Assembly (NCBI RefSeq): GCF_905404315.1
Contig: NC_066272.1
Coordinates: 8,494,001-8,558,000, forward strand
Direction of reading: 5' to 3'
Source of the DNA: Leptidea sinapis
Lineage: Eukaryota; Arthropoda; Insecta; Lepidoptera; Pieridae
Length of the DNA: 64,000 bases
Part shown: positions 33,946 through 44,962 of the stretch, piece by piece
Layout of the letters: every line of letters begins with the position of its first letter
How positions within the stretch are numbered: the first letter of the stretch is position 1
Program-made: the position numbers and the translations under genes
The notes under the pieces: generated by a model
Databases searched by the model: none
The model's input: the letters and a program-made list of their open reading frames with translations, nothing else
Told to the model about the DNA's origin: nothing

Positions 33946-34470
33946 TTATCAAAATCGGTTCACCCAGTCGAAAATTTTCAGGTAAAACATAAAAAAAACA
34001 TATCGACAAGTCCCTCCTTTTTTGAAGTCGGTTAAAAATGATCAAATAATTATACCTACCACATAGTTCAATTCAAATACAAATGCTGGATACAGTTGAG
34101 GACAAGGCTTAGGAGTGAAAATGGCCATCCCAGCTTTAGTCAAAACAATGGTTCCATTTCCATTGGAAAAGGAGAGATTAGAATTAGATCGTTAGACTGA
34201 GTTTTTATTGAATTATGTTTGAAAATACAAATTGACATAAATTTATCTCTAACATATTGACAACGGTGCAGTACATTGTTGCCACTTTTCCACTGAATTC
34301 GCAAGTATTGGTTTATATGTAAAAACGTATTTTGATATAGTTATACTTAAATTATTTAAATATAAATTAAAATAAATTTATCGAATTTAGAATTCAATAC
34401 AATTGGAAATAGACTGTAAAGTGGTGCAAATAGGAACTAAAAAATGGAAACATTTTTAACATAGACAATA
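33946..34470. other. Stretch without a recognised gene
   Basis: A TTTTTTGAAGTCGGTTAAAA motif at 34,017-34,036 recalls repeat E; otherwise nothing. Confidence 0.55.
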
Positions 34471-34789
34471 TCTAATATATAAAATTCTCATGTCGCGGTG
34501 TTTGTAGTTAAACTCCTTCGAAACGGCTTGACCGATTCTCATGAAATTTTGAGTGCATATTGGGTAGGTCTGAGAATCAGACAACATCTATTTTTTATCT
34601 CCCTAAATGTTAAGGGTGGTCCACGGCAATTTTATTTTTTATTTTTTTGACATTTTTTTTTAATTTGTTTGATTATGAGTCAACATTAAAAAATACATAC
34701 AACTTCACATTTTCACCCATCTACGATCAACAGTTACTTTTGTATCGCGATTTTAATATCGGCAATACAACATTTGATGGGTCAGCTAG
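34471..34789 (+). mobile_element. Helitron-like non-autonomous element
   Basis: Starts TCTAATATATAAAATTCTCA after A and ends GATGGGTCAGCTAG before T. Contains AAACGGCTTGACCGATT. Same 3' terminus as at 7,708 and 26,652. Confidence 0.65.
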
Positions 34790-35255
34790 TATTAAATAAA
34801 TTAACTTTCCATAATACGATATTAAAATAAAATTAGGTGCTTGAGTCTTGGAAAGGTTAATTTGTAGGCCATTAAACGTAATTAGAATGCCATCTCATTG
34901 GAATTACACTATAAAAGTCACCTTACTAAAGTAATGAGATAATAACAAGAAATAGGCATTTTGTATTCCACATTGCAATGTGAAATAGTTAATGATAGAG
35001 TAATTATACCTAAACACTGCGCTAAAACTGCTCTTTATAGATTTTATTACTATTATTTTATAAAAAAAGGCAAAATACTCTATTATTTGAATTAAAATTA
35101 GATGGAAGATGATTGTATGTTTATTTAATCATCATTATCATAACAATTTCTTTTGTTTTTAAAGTGATAACCCTTACTTCTAGGATTAATACACAAATAA
35201 ACTCACAACCAGAGAGTTGACAAAGCATACAAGATTTAATGACGATACGTCACTT

Positions 35256-35328
35256 GAACGGTTAGCTCAGTTGGAAGAGCACTCGCATGGAACGCGAGAG
35301 GTCGTGGGTTTGAGTCCCGCATCGTTCA
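35256..35328 (+). tRNA. tRNA-like cloverleaf, anticodon GGA (probably a repeat-derived pseudogene)
   Basis: All four stems form: acceptor GAACGGT/ATCGTTC, D stem GCTC/GAGC, anticodon stem CTCGC/GCGAG with loop ATGGAAC (GGA at 35,289-35,291), and T stem GTGGG/CCCGC. GGA would read Ser UCC codons, but the variable region has only five bases while eukaryotic tRNA-Ser has a long arm. Two degraded relatives (21,522 and 55,409) share the same flank GTCACTTG or GTTACTCG. I read it as a dispersed tRNA-like repeat and not a working tRNA-Ser. Confidence 0.5.
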
Positions 35329-35596
35329 TAAAATTTTGTTTAAAAAAAAATGTGCGTCATTATCATAATCAAACCGAAGACTAAGAATGTGGTGTTTTAA
35401 TGTATAAACATAGCATCTCTTTGGTAAGACCAATTTTCAACCACTTGAGAGATCACTTTACGTCAGCTCACTCCTACAAATATAATAAGATTCATGAAAG
35501 TAATCAACCTTAACATTGAGCTATAATTATTAATATCACAATGGATCACATTGGTCACAGTAATACAGGGCTACCCCGAATTGTATTAAAGTGACT

Positions 35597-35871
35597 ATTT
35601 TTTTTGTAAATAAGGGACGAGACCAGCATTGATACGCACGGTCCTTTCCAATGCAGTGCCGCTCAGGATTCTTGAAAATCCAAAAATTCTACAATTGCGT
35701 TCGTCACCTTGAGACATAAGATGTTATTTTACCAGTAATTTCACAAGCTACGGCGCCCTTCAAACCAAAACACAGTAATATTTACACATTACTGCTTCAC
35801 GGCAGAAATAGGCACCGTTATGGTACCCATCATCTAGCCGGCATCCTGTGCAAAGGAGCCCACTGGTAAAA
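35597..35871 (-). repeat. Family A copy 10
   Basis: Near full length with small deletions; one hairpin arm is lost. Confidence 0.8.
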
Positions 35872-36475
35872 TAACCATAAGGATAAATTTAAATGCCTTG
35901 AATGAAATGAGATAATAATATTGATCAAGATCATAGAAGATCAACACTTACGACAGTATGGGAAATAAATGAAATGATTAAAACTAAACCCGCGAAATGA
36001 AAGAATACTAAAGCTTGATAGTAATTTAAGATAATTAATAAATCCGTAATAGATTTAACTTAGTTACATCGCTACAGATCAATGCTACCAGTTCGTGATT
36101 TTTATTCTTTAGAGAAGTGCTATTTACTCTGGTCACAATGAATATTCCAGAAATCAAGATATACGATAAACAGATGTTAATAAAAATAAAGTCTCGTTGG
36201 ACGAAGTAAATCATTCTTACACAGTATCTCAGTAATTGTACAAAATAAATGTGTTGTAAAATTGATGAAAATTGTTAAAAATAAGTATCATAATGATAAT
36301 TAACATATATTCTTAATAGAGGTTATCACATCTTGATATTGGAGTATGAACCACCAGGAAATATGTTTTGGTATTCCAAAAATGTACCGCAGATTTTTGT
36401 GCCCGTTCTTGAGTCTAAGGTATATTGCGATTGGTTTGAATAAAACTTATTCGAATTTGCAGTTTAGCCGTTACA

Positions 36476-36786
36476 TTTTTTTTTATGAAAATAAGGGACG
36501 ATACGAGCAGGACGTTTAGCTGATGCTAATTGATATGCCTTGCTCATTACAATGCAGTGCCGCTCAGGATTCTTGAAAAACCCAAATATTCTGAGCGAAG
36601 CTACAATTGCGCTCGTCACCTTGAGATGTTAAGTCTCAATTGTCCAGTTATTTCACTAGCCACGGCGCCCTTCAGACCAAAACACAGTAATGTTTACTCA
36701 TTACTGCTTAACGGTAGAAAAAGGCGCCGTTGTGGTACCCATAAACTAGTCGGCATCCTGTGGAAAGGAGCCACCCACTGGTAACA
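36476..36786 (-). repeat. Family A copy 11
   Basis: Essentially full length, from a T-run to CACCCACTGGTAA. The 84-codon ORF here is repeat-derived. Confidence 0.85.
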
Positions 36787-37213
36787 TAACAAGGCATCAA
36801 TCGTATTTCCTAACAGATATCTAATACAAATAGCTTCATTCTAAGAAGTTATTTTGAACATAATAGACCAGGTTTCAACGTAAGAAGCACAAACTTACAA
36901 TTGCCTTAGAATACTCATATAAGAACTATAATAATAATAACATTACATTCACAGCCGGCTGTAAGGTGTGATTTATAAGCATGACGCATATTCCCAGTAA
37001 CATCTGTGGTTACTTTGCTAAATACTAAAGTATGTTTTACTGAAATTGTTTTGCGGGAAGTGGAAATAATTTATTATTTAATAAGATTTTGAATATATTG
37101 GTGCTGGATATTATTTGAAAAATAAATTACATTGAACAACAAGCTACATACATTATACTTCGTTGGGATGAATTTGAAAATAATAGTCGAAACGGCTTAG
37201 TCTTCTCAAAATC

Positions 37214-37238
37214 ACATCATCATCATCATCATCATCAG
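37214..37238 (-). repeat. (ATC)n tail of the RTE-like LINE
   Basis: CATCATCATCATCATCATCATCAG: the simple-repeat 3' end of this LINE type. Confidence 0.8.
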
Positions 37239-37535
37239 CCAGAAGACGTCCACTGCTGGACAAAGGCGTCCCCCAAAGATTTCCACGACGATCGGTCCTG
37301 CGCTGCCCTCATCCAACGTATTCCGGCGACCTTTACCAGATCGTCGGTCCATCTTGTGGGGTGCCTACCAATACTACGTCTTCTGGTACGTGGTCGCCAT
37401 TCGAGGATTTTACTGCCCAAACTCTCATCTTTCCGTCGAACTATGTGCCCTGCCCACTGCCACTTCGGTTTTGCAATTCGCAAGTCGATAACTTTGGTTC
37501 TCCTACAGATATCCTTATAATCGCTAATCGAATAG
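37235..37535 (-). pseudogene. RTE-like LINE C terminus
   Basis: The minus strand reads ICRRTKVIDLRIAKPKWQWA, GHIVRRKDESLG, then RWTDDLVKVAGIRWMRAAQD and a stop after QQWTSSG. This is the C-terminal tail after the RT domain, and residues before ICRRTK are unrelated. Its 3' end carries the (GAT)n tail at 37,214-37,238. Same family as 37,992-38,450 in the opposite orientation. Confidence 0.8.
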
Positions 37536-37991
37536 CTTAACATATTAAGCTTGTAACATGAAATCATGGAAAGAAAAACAGAGAAATATAACTAAGAAAG
37601 TATTTTAAATTAAATCTCCTACACCAATGAGGTTACCTGCTATAGATCGCTGTTTAGCGATAAGGTCGCTTTATTGTGCTACCATAACTGTAATAGATTT
37701 TTTTTTATTAATACAATACAGAATTTACAATCACTCATTATATTTGTGTTATACTAGTGCACACAAATGGCATAATTGTGTTAAAATATGTTTACTATGC
37801 GTCAGGGATCGGAGCGAAGTTCAAGAAAACTTTAGTGAAGTTCCTATACCTATGGTTTTACAAAAGTGTGACTGAAAAGAGTCACCATTAGTGATCTGGT
37901 ATATAGATATTAGTAGTATATAGTTACACAGAGAACGAATTTGGGTAAACATTTGATTTAAATATTATTTATACCTTGATATATTATTATA

Positions 37992-38455
37992 TCCCAAATA
38001 CCACAGTGTGTGAAGACGAAGGTTTTCAACCAGTGTATGTTGCCCATCATGACTTACGGTACGCAGACGTGGTCGCTAACTATGGGCCTTATGAGAAAGC
38101 TCATGGTCGCTCAGAGGGCAATGGAAAGGTCTATGCTTGGAGTTTCCCTGCGAGAACGAATCAGAAATGAGGATATCTGTAGGAGAACCAAAGTTACCGA
38201 CTTGCGAATTGCAAAACTGAAGAGGCAGTGGGCAGGGCACATAGTTCGACGGACAGATGGAAGTTTGGGCAATAAAATCCTCGAATGGCGACCACGTTCC
38301 GTAAGACGTAGTTTTGGTAGGCACCCCACAAGATGGAACGACGATCTGGTAAAGATCGCCGGAATACGTTGGATGAGGGCAGCGCACGACCTATCGTCGT
38401 GGAAATCTTTGGGGGAGGCCTTTGTCCAGTAGTGGACGTCTTCCGGCTGATGATG
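37992..38455 (+). pseudogene. RTE-like LINE C-terminal fragment
   Basis: Open for 140 codons from 38,010: KTKVFNQCMLPIMTYGTQTW, RKLMVAQRAMERSMLGVSLR, then ICRRTKVTDLRIAKLKRQWA and RWNDDLVKIAGIRWMRAAHD, ending AFVQ followed by TAG where relatives read QQW. The tail GATGATGAT follows. 5'-truncated in the C-terminal part of RT, so not active. About 700 bp from an inverted relative at 37,235, so the pair could fold or recombine. Confidence 0.85.
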
Positions 38456-38944
38456 ATATACCTTGTAGAAAATTACATAGATGGAGCAAAAATTTACTTT
38501 TCAAACTAACCCCTGTCGATATAACAAATATAAAAATAGACAATTGGCTCATTTTAAACCAACCTCTTGCTTAAAATTGGAACTAAATTATAGCAAAAAT
38601 TATTAATTTTAATGTATATATTGATTTACAAATTATGTGTCAAAAAACATCACAGATTCAAATCATAGCATCTCATTGTTTAAAACTGTAAACAATGAAT
38701 AATAAATTCATGAAATTTGAATGAAGCTGCTTGTTGGCCAAAGTTTAATTGAAAACAAACAGTATAGTTTTCTGTGAGTGACCGCGAACATTCATGGGAT
38801 ATAAGTCTGTTCAAAGCCTTTGTATGTATATTCCTATAACTATTGGCTTCAAAATTTATTTATTCATACAAAACAAATCTTATAACTATATTTACAATAT
38901 TATGTCTACATAAAATTAAAACTATCATTACGTGGAAGCGTACC
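38456..38944. other. Stretch without a recognised gene
   Basis: AT-rich; nothing recognised. Confidence 0.6.
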
Positions 38945-39140
38945 TAAAATACTGGCAGCATTTCCGCGTTGGATAGGCTAGGCTGATCCGTTGACCGAGA
39001 TAGCTGCCAGCGCCTGGTTTCCAGTAGCCTTATTGAGGCGCGAAGATAGTATTTTGAATATTCTCCGCGCCTCTGGGCCCCACGGGCCCAGTGTCTCGAC
39101 ATCAAACGGCACAAAGATCACAGCGGCTCACGACAGTCGA
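38945..39140 (+). repeat. Dispersed repeat G, copy 2
   Basis: CCGCGTTGGATAGGCTAGGCTGATCC, then GAGGCGCGAAGATAGTATTT and CTCCGCGCCTC. Open for 60 codons from 38,991, but the repeat status and the decayed copy at 28,005 argue against a host gene. Confidence 0.5.
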
Positions 39141-39767
39141 AGCAGCCCCAGCACCAACTATTGGCTTTGTTGATTACTTCCAACATTCGAACCTATGTAC
39201 ATTTTATATATACTTTAATGATATAAAAAATAATCTCAGTTCGCCAAATTCTCAAATCAATTTCCGGAAAACATTTCTGTTCATAGCCGGCGTATGTACA
39301 ATCCTAACAACTATTTTCTACGTTGATTACTACCAACATACGGAAGTATGCAGCTTTAATCTAAAATGTACTTGAATTATTTTAAAATGTTCACTGTGAA
39401 GCTTCTTGTAGTGGTTGTTCTCTCTCAGCGGCCCAATGTGGGCCCAATCCATATTGATTCAGTTATCAAATTTTTAACTCAATATTATGTGCAATAATAA
39501 AATAACAAAGATATTCGATAACAGTGTAAATGAGTTTTCGTTGAAGATAAATTTTTATTTCATCATGTTATCAATCAATATCAAACCTCGCAGTTATTAA
39601 AATTTTTAACATGATTATATAAAATTAATCTAAGAGGAAAATTCAAATTTTCTTTAAAGCCCGTCCTTCAAATTTTTGAGTATTAAGTTATTATAGCTGT
39701 TTTAAAGATCTCGTAGTATCGCATTTATATAGATGGGATGGTCATAGTCAGACCCGTATAAAAGAAC
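39141..39767. other. Stretch without a recognised gene
   Basis: A 94-codon ORF (39,091-39,375) overlaps repeat G and has no known motif. Confidence 0.5.
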
Positions 39768-39991
39768 CAGACGTTCAGTTGATGGTAATTGATACTCCCT
39801 GCCCATTACAGTGCAGTGTCGCTAAGGATTCTTGAAAAACAAAAAAATTCCGAGCGGAAATACAATTGCGCTCGTCACCTTGAGACATGAGACTTTAACT
39901 CTCATTTGCCCAGTAATTTCACTAGCTACGGCGCCTTTCAGACCGAAACACATTAATGTTTACACATTACTGCTTCACGGCAGAAATAGGC
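39768..39991 (-). repeat. Family A copy 12
   Basis: Both termini lost; CAGACGTTCAGTTGATGGTA to CACGGCAGAAATAGG remain. Confidence 0.8.
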
Positions 39992-40240
39992 TGTATCTTT
40001 ATTCTGTCCTTATAAGTTCTTAATACATTGCTTAAATTCTAACAAATTAGTTCCTTATCGCATACATTGTGATATGACTGTGTTGTCATTGTGTTACACA
40101 CAAAGTCCACAATATGTGAAGCTCAGAAGCTCGTATTCATATGTAAAACTAATTTCATTACGTACTTCAGAGCTGGAGCGACCATGCATAGTTTACACAA
40201 CGCTTCATATTATTCAGTCCCAATGACCTCTACTGTATAC

Positions 40241-40592
40241 CACTGGACTGGCGCCTGTCAAAGTGCTTTTGTGCCTGTTTGATATTCGCCATTTTGGCGC
40301 TGTTGGCCATGTAGCGACAGTCTGTGGTACTAAAACTAGTAACAACGCCAGCAAACATCGATAGATGGTGAGAAACTGTTTACAAAAAAAAAATATACTT
40401 TATTACGTTGATTCCTGAAGTATAAATAACACGGAAAACGAACGAAATTAATTAAAAATGCAAAAATACTTTAGACTATTATACGTTCCTTTGCAGCCAT
40501 TTGTATTATATGTCAAAATTAGTTTTCAGGACGCTCGCGAGTGGCACTTCAAATAGGCTCAAAAAATTGCTGTCAAACATATAGAACAGCCT
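40241..40592 (-). repeat. Dispersed repeat J, copy 2
   Basis: Inverted match of 3,186-3,494, sharing AACAGCGCCAAAATGGCGAA and CGTTCGTTTTCCGTGTTATT. It has about 40 extra bases in the middle (TACTTCAGGAATCAACGTAA region) that copy 1 lacks. Confidence 0.65.
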
Positions 40593-40845
40593 GTCGAGTG
40601 CTATTTATACAGGTCAGTGTTCAGTCCTATTTATGATAATACAAATCAAGCCTAAATTGTTATAGCGGAACCTGTAAAGCCATTACCTGCCACGCTATTT
40701 TCATATCATATTATAGTCTTTTATAAAATTTATAATTTTGTTAAAAATATCTTTTTTACAAATACTTATAACCTTTAAAAATTTTTATTATTGATATTAT
40801 ATTTTTGAAAAAAAATTATAAACTTTAATTCCAAGATAAAGTCTA

Positions 40846-41050
40846 TATGACTATCTTTCCTACTAAGCTAGAGGTCTCGGGTTGGAATCCCGGTAGGTGC
40901 AAGCATTTATATGATGAATATGTATGTTTGTTTCCGAGTCATTATGTATTTATGTATGTTTAAGTAACTATATTGTATTAAATATATCGTTGTCTTGCAA
41001 TACATAACACAGGCTATATATACCTAATTTGGGGCAATTATTATTATTAT
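40846..41050 (+). mobile_element. tRNA-derived SINE C
   Basis: A B-box-like GGTCTCGGGTTGGAATCC near 40,872, then TTTGTTTCCGAGTCATTATG, ATATATCGTTGTCTTGCAAT and a TTTGGGGCAATTATTATT tail. The copy at 54,685 shares the layout. Short, non-coding, Pol III type. Confidence 0.7.
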
Positions 41051-41052
41051 TA

Positions 41053-41205
41053 TTGTATAGAGCCTCTTGCTGCTAGACAACTGATGAAAGCATGCCAGAT
41101 TAATTAGTTTTAAGTACGTGACAAGATACATCTTACACTTATATGTCGCTTTATGTTAGTGTGCGTGCATTGCTCAAAATAGAGGTTAATTGTCTTATGA
41201 TTGCT
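41053..41205 (+). repeat. Dispersed repeat K, copy 3
   Basis: TAGAGCCTCTTGCTGCTAGA to GTGCGTGCATTGCTCAAAAT. It directly follows a tRNA-derived SINE, so the junction may be an insertion boundary. Confidence 0.6.
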
Positions 41206-42284
41206 ACGGAATATTTTGCTACAAACACTACGAGCTTAAGTATAATCAATTTGATACTTCAGCATAAATAAATTATTTGGTATAAATGATAATTATCCCA
41301 AGTATCAAAAATATAATAGAGAAACACACCTTTATATGTGTAGGGTGTAATTTATCAAGGGTTAATGTTTATGTCTATCTACACGGAAAATGTATCATTA
41401 CTCTCTGTAATTATTAGACTCATAATTTGATAAATTTAAAAGGCATTGTAAAAAAAAAAAATAATTGTATTGTATTTTTTGAATAATTTTCAATAAATTG
41501 TATTCAATCACAAGATATACCTAAATCAAATTTTGGTTAACAATTTACTTCATCAAGTCATTCAAAATATATGTTTTAGATAAGGAACCACGATGAAAAT
41601 GACTCTTTTTTTCTTGAGTGATATAAGAAAACGAACAACATTTGGAATAGCCCATAGCGTCCAAATTATCAAACAATATCCACATAATATATAAACATAG
41701 AAAATTAACAACAAAAATTTGGATTGCAATTAGAACGTAATGTTCTTATTATCAAAATTGAAGATACTTTCATAGTTTTATAAGAATTTTAAGTTTAATT
41801 TATTGTTGCCAGACAGGCTTGTTTTATGCTTGTTTTTAACATATAACATTACATTTTACAAAAACTACAAATTTGGACAGACTAACAGACCGACTAATAT
41901 CGGCAGTCTTACATCAGTGGACTTACTTAAATGGAATAAAATGGATGTATCTACTTAATATATATTATAATTATACATCGGACTTACGTCTGCAAATATC
42001 AGCGGTCTAACATCCACATACTAAAATCAATGGACTCATATTAACGAACCAACATCAAACTTGTTTTGTTATTTGATAGACTGTGACCACTGCAATTGGG
42101 TATCACCAGGTAGTATAGAAATCTTCTATTGACTTAAATCAGGATTTGTCAAGTTTATTGAAGATGAATCTTAGCAGAATTTACACTTGAGAAGGCTCAC
42201 AACATTTGAATAAAGTTAGATCTTAGTTAAAAATGGACGTGGTGTCGATGATTTAGATCAAAAAACTAAAAAAAAATATTAAAG
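41206..42284. other. Stretch without a recognised gene
   Basis: AT-rich; nothing recognised. Confidence 0.6.
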
Positions 42285-42445
42285 TAGGCGTTATTTGGCG
42301 GAAATCCATAATTATCGAAATGTTATGAGTTTTCGCGAGTGTTAATTCCGCCAATATTCGACTTCAAACAATTCAACACGTGCTTCGCCTCTACACGAGG
42401 CATCCTCGGGAGATGTTGACTCGCCAAACTCTGGCACGAGACTCT
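42285..42445 (+). repeat. Probable dispersed repeat, single copy here
   Basis: GAGTTTTCGCGAGTGTTAAT, CAATTCAACACGTGCTTCGC, CTCTACACGAGGCATCCTCG and CTCTGGCACGAGAC. The motifs look familiar from lepidopteran repeats; no second copy lies in the window to confirm it. Confidence 0.35.
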
Positions 42446-43126
42446 ACTCGATGGTTTTTTTTCAGTCTCTTCAAATATATAATATTATTCAAATTGGTAG
42501 AGATTAGATTTGGTTTCAACAAAACAACAATGAATAAAATAGACTGTTATTTCGCAGGCTTATGATACAGGTATATTTGTGCCACAAAATGTACCTTTAG
42601 AATCAAAATACATTTCGTTCTCAAATAATTCGATACGAGTTATTTGAGCACGACTAATTAAGTGTACACCCACGTTATTCGCTTATTATTCAGGTTTTGC
42701 ATTCAGACTTATTTATGAGCAAACAAAATTATTTTGCTGTACATTATTTAAATTTATTTTATATTTAGCTTATTTAACAATTATACCTTTAATTTAATTA
42801 TACATTTTTAATGTAACAAAATTCGTTATGTACATTTTCAAATCAAATCATCTTTACTTGCAAGATAAGGTAATAATAAGCTGTTGTTGGTTTATAATTA
42901 ACAGGTGCTTTTATCCTAACCCATAAGGCATGCATTCAGGTTGACATATATATTTTAAGAAAGTTTTATATTTTTTTGCTTATTGTTTTATTAGCAATAC
43001 AAACACTGTAAAAAAAATTATATCTAACTGTTGCAGTTGATTGGATATAGCCCGCTTGAAAATAAAGGGATGGATCCTGTGGGTTTCCCTTAGAATATGT
43101 AACCGTAATAACTTTATGTGCGTTTT

Positions 43127-43391
43127 TTTTGCGGCACCTATTTCTGCCGTGAAGCAGTAATATGTAACCATTACTGTGTTTCGGTCTGAAGGTCACCGTA
43201 GCTAGTGAAATTACTGGGAAAATGAGATTTAAAATCTTATGTCTCCAGGTGAGGGGCGCAATTCCGTGCCGCTCAGAATTTTCGGGTTTTTCAAGAATCC
43301 TGAGTGGCACTGCGTTGTCATTTATAAGACGTATCAAATTTCATCAGCTGAACGTCCTACTCGTCTCGTCCCTTATTTTCATAACAAAAAA
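43127..43391 (+). repeat. Family A copy 13
   Basis: GGCACCTATTTCTGCCGTGA to CCTTATTTTCATAACAAAAA. Confidence 0.8.
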
Positions 43392-43978
43392 ACATATTCG
43401 AGATTTTAAAATTAATGATATATTTAAAGTCATGATTAGTAATATCCAATAAAGAGAATCAAAACTATTCAGATTTAAATGAAAGATAAGTCTTATAATA
43501 TCCCCATTTCATTCAAAGCGTCGAGGTAATGAATATTTATTATAAAAAGCACGCGATTATAGTCTTTCTGGTCTTATTGAACTGCTGGCATTTAATTCAC
43601 TTTGAAAAATATTCAATAAATGCTACAAAGAGTTTTCTCTACTGATAGAACATAATGTTCTTTTGAAGTTCATGTTATTAAACCTTCTTACTTTAAGTAA
43701 CTACAAGTTTTTAGACTTATTTGTATTTATTACGTGGTAAGTTGCTAAGACAATTTTTTGAGTATTTTATTCCGTATTTTTATTGACTAAAGTAAGTAAG
43801 AGTAAATTAACCTGAGAGTTAACTTGCACTTTATTCACAATTTTACGTTTTTTTTAATTTTTTCGTAAGTCAGATTATTTTTCTACTTGCCTTTAGTATG
43901 AAACTCTATGTAACATTAGCTGACAGTTAAACCGCCATCAAAATAAACTTTCACTCATTCTTCTACAAACTACATAAC
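43392..43978. other. Stretch without a recognised gene
   Basis: AT-rich; nothing recognised. Confidence 0.6.
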
Positions 43979-44224
43979 AATGAAGCAGTAATGTGTAAGC
44001 CCTACTGTGTTTCAGTTTGAAGGGCGCCGTAGCTAGTGAAATTACTGGGCAAATGAGACTTAACATCTTATGTCTCAAGGTGACGAGCGCAGTTGTAGTG
44101 CCGCTCAGAATTTTTGGGGTTTTTCAAGAATCCTGAGCGGCACTGCATTGTAATGGGCAGGGCGTATCTATTATCATCAGCTGAACGTCCTGCTCGTTTC
44201 GTTCCTTATTTACATAAAAAAACA
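43979..44224 (+). repeat. Family A copy 14
   Basis: TGAAGCAGTAATGTGTAAGC to a TTACATAAAAAAAC end. Lies about 30 bp before repeat H. Confidence 0.85.
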
Positions 44225-44257
44225 TTTAAATTAAAACACATTGATTTAAAAAAAAAA

Positions 44258-44641
44258 CTCCGGGAGTGCCGGCAGAAGTGAAAACTTCAACATTAACGTT
44301 GTGGATTTTTAAATATTTTGGAATGGTTAGGGAATAATTTCAAACAAATTGCTATATTTACCAGTATAAAAGTACTAGCATTTATGTGGTTTGATAAAAT
44401 ATTCTTTTATTGCGCTATCGTACACAAAAATGACAATTTATATTACATAATAAATTTAACACTTGAGAACTATCACAATTATTTTACTTAAGAAAGTTTT
44501 TCTCTCAGAAAAATCAACTTTCATCCGTAATTACAACGACAGTCTTACGAATTTTCGATCAGGTCACGTGTCCTGACGCGAGTTAATATTTTATACCCAT
44601 CCGAAGAAAAGTGGACAACGCCGCTAAAGAAGTTTTAACTT
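44258..44641 (+). repeat. Inverted-terminus repeat H, copy 1
   Basis: Runs from GGGAGTGCCGGCAGAAGTG to an inverted match of its inner terminus: AAGTGAAAACTTC at 44,276 and GAAGTTTTAACTT at 44,629, then a run of A. Homologous along its length to 63,673-64,000 in opposite orientation. Terminal inverted repeats suggest a DNA element; the A-run at one end leaves a retrotransposed origin open. No intact ORF. Confidence 0.6.
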
Positions 44642-44962
44642 AAAAAAAAAAAATACTTAAAGAAAAGATCACCTGATCATACAGCACCACAAAACAAATC
44701 GATCACAATTATATCACCCTGCCTCCGTCACCATGTCGCTCAAAGTTTAAAATATCTCACGACTTCTCTTCATACCATCTATTTTGCATACATTTGCATC
44801 TATTTTGTGGCTGAAACTCTATTACTACATATTTCCCCCTACATGGGGCACACTATAATTTGGCATTATAAAATTTGTCAATTGTTTTTATAATACATTA
44901 AAGATCTACGTAGTTAACAAAAAAATAATTAAGTCGAAAAGATTTTAGAGCGATTATTTTTT

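Noticed and set aside
35256..35328. Functional tRNA-Ser gene
   Set aside because: Lacks the long variable arm and has dispersed degraded relatives; kept only as a tRNA-like feature at moderate confidence.
42966..43337. 123-codon minus-strand frame
   Set aside because: Lies over a family A repeat; other family A copies show similar chance frames.
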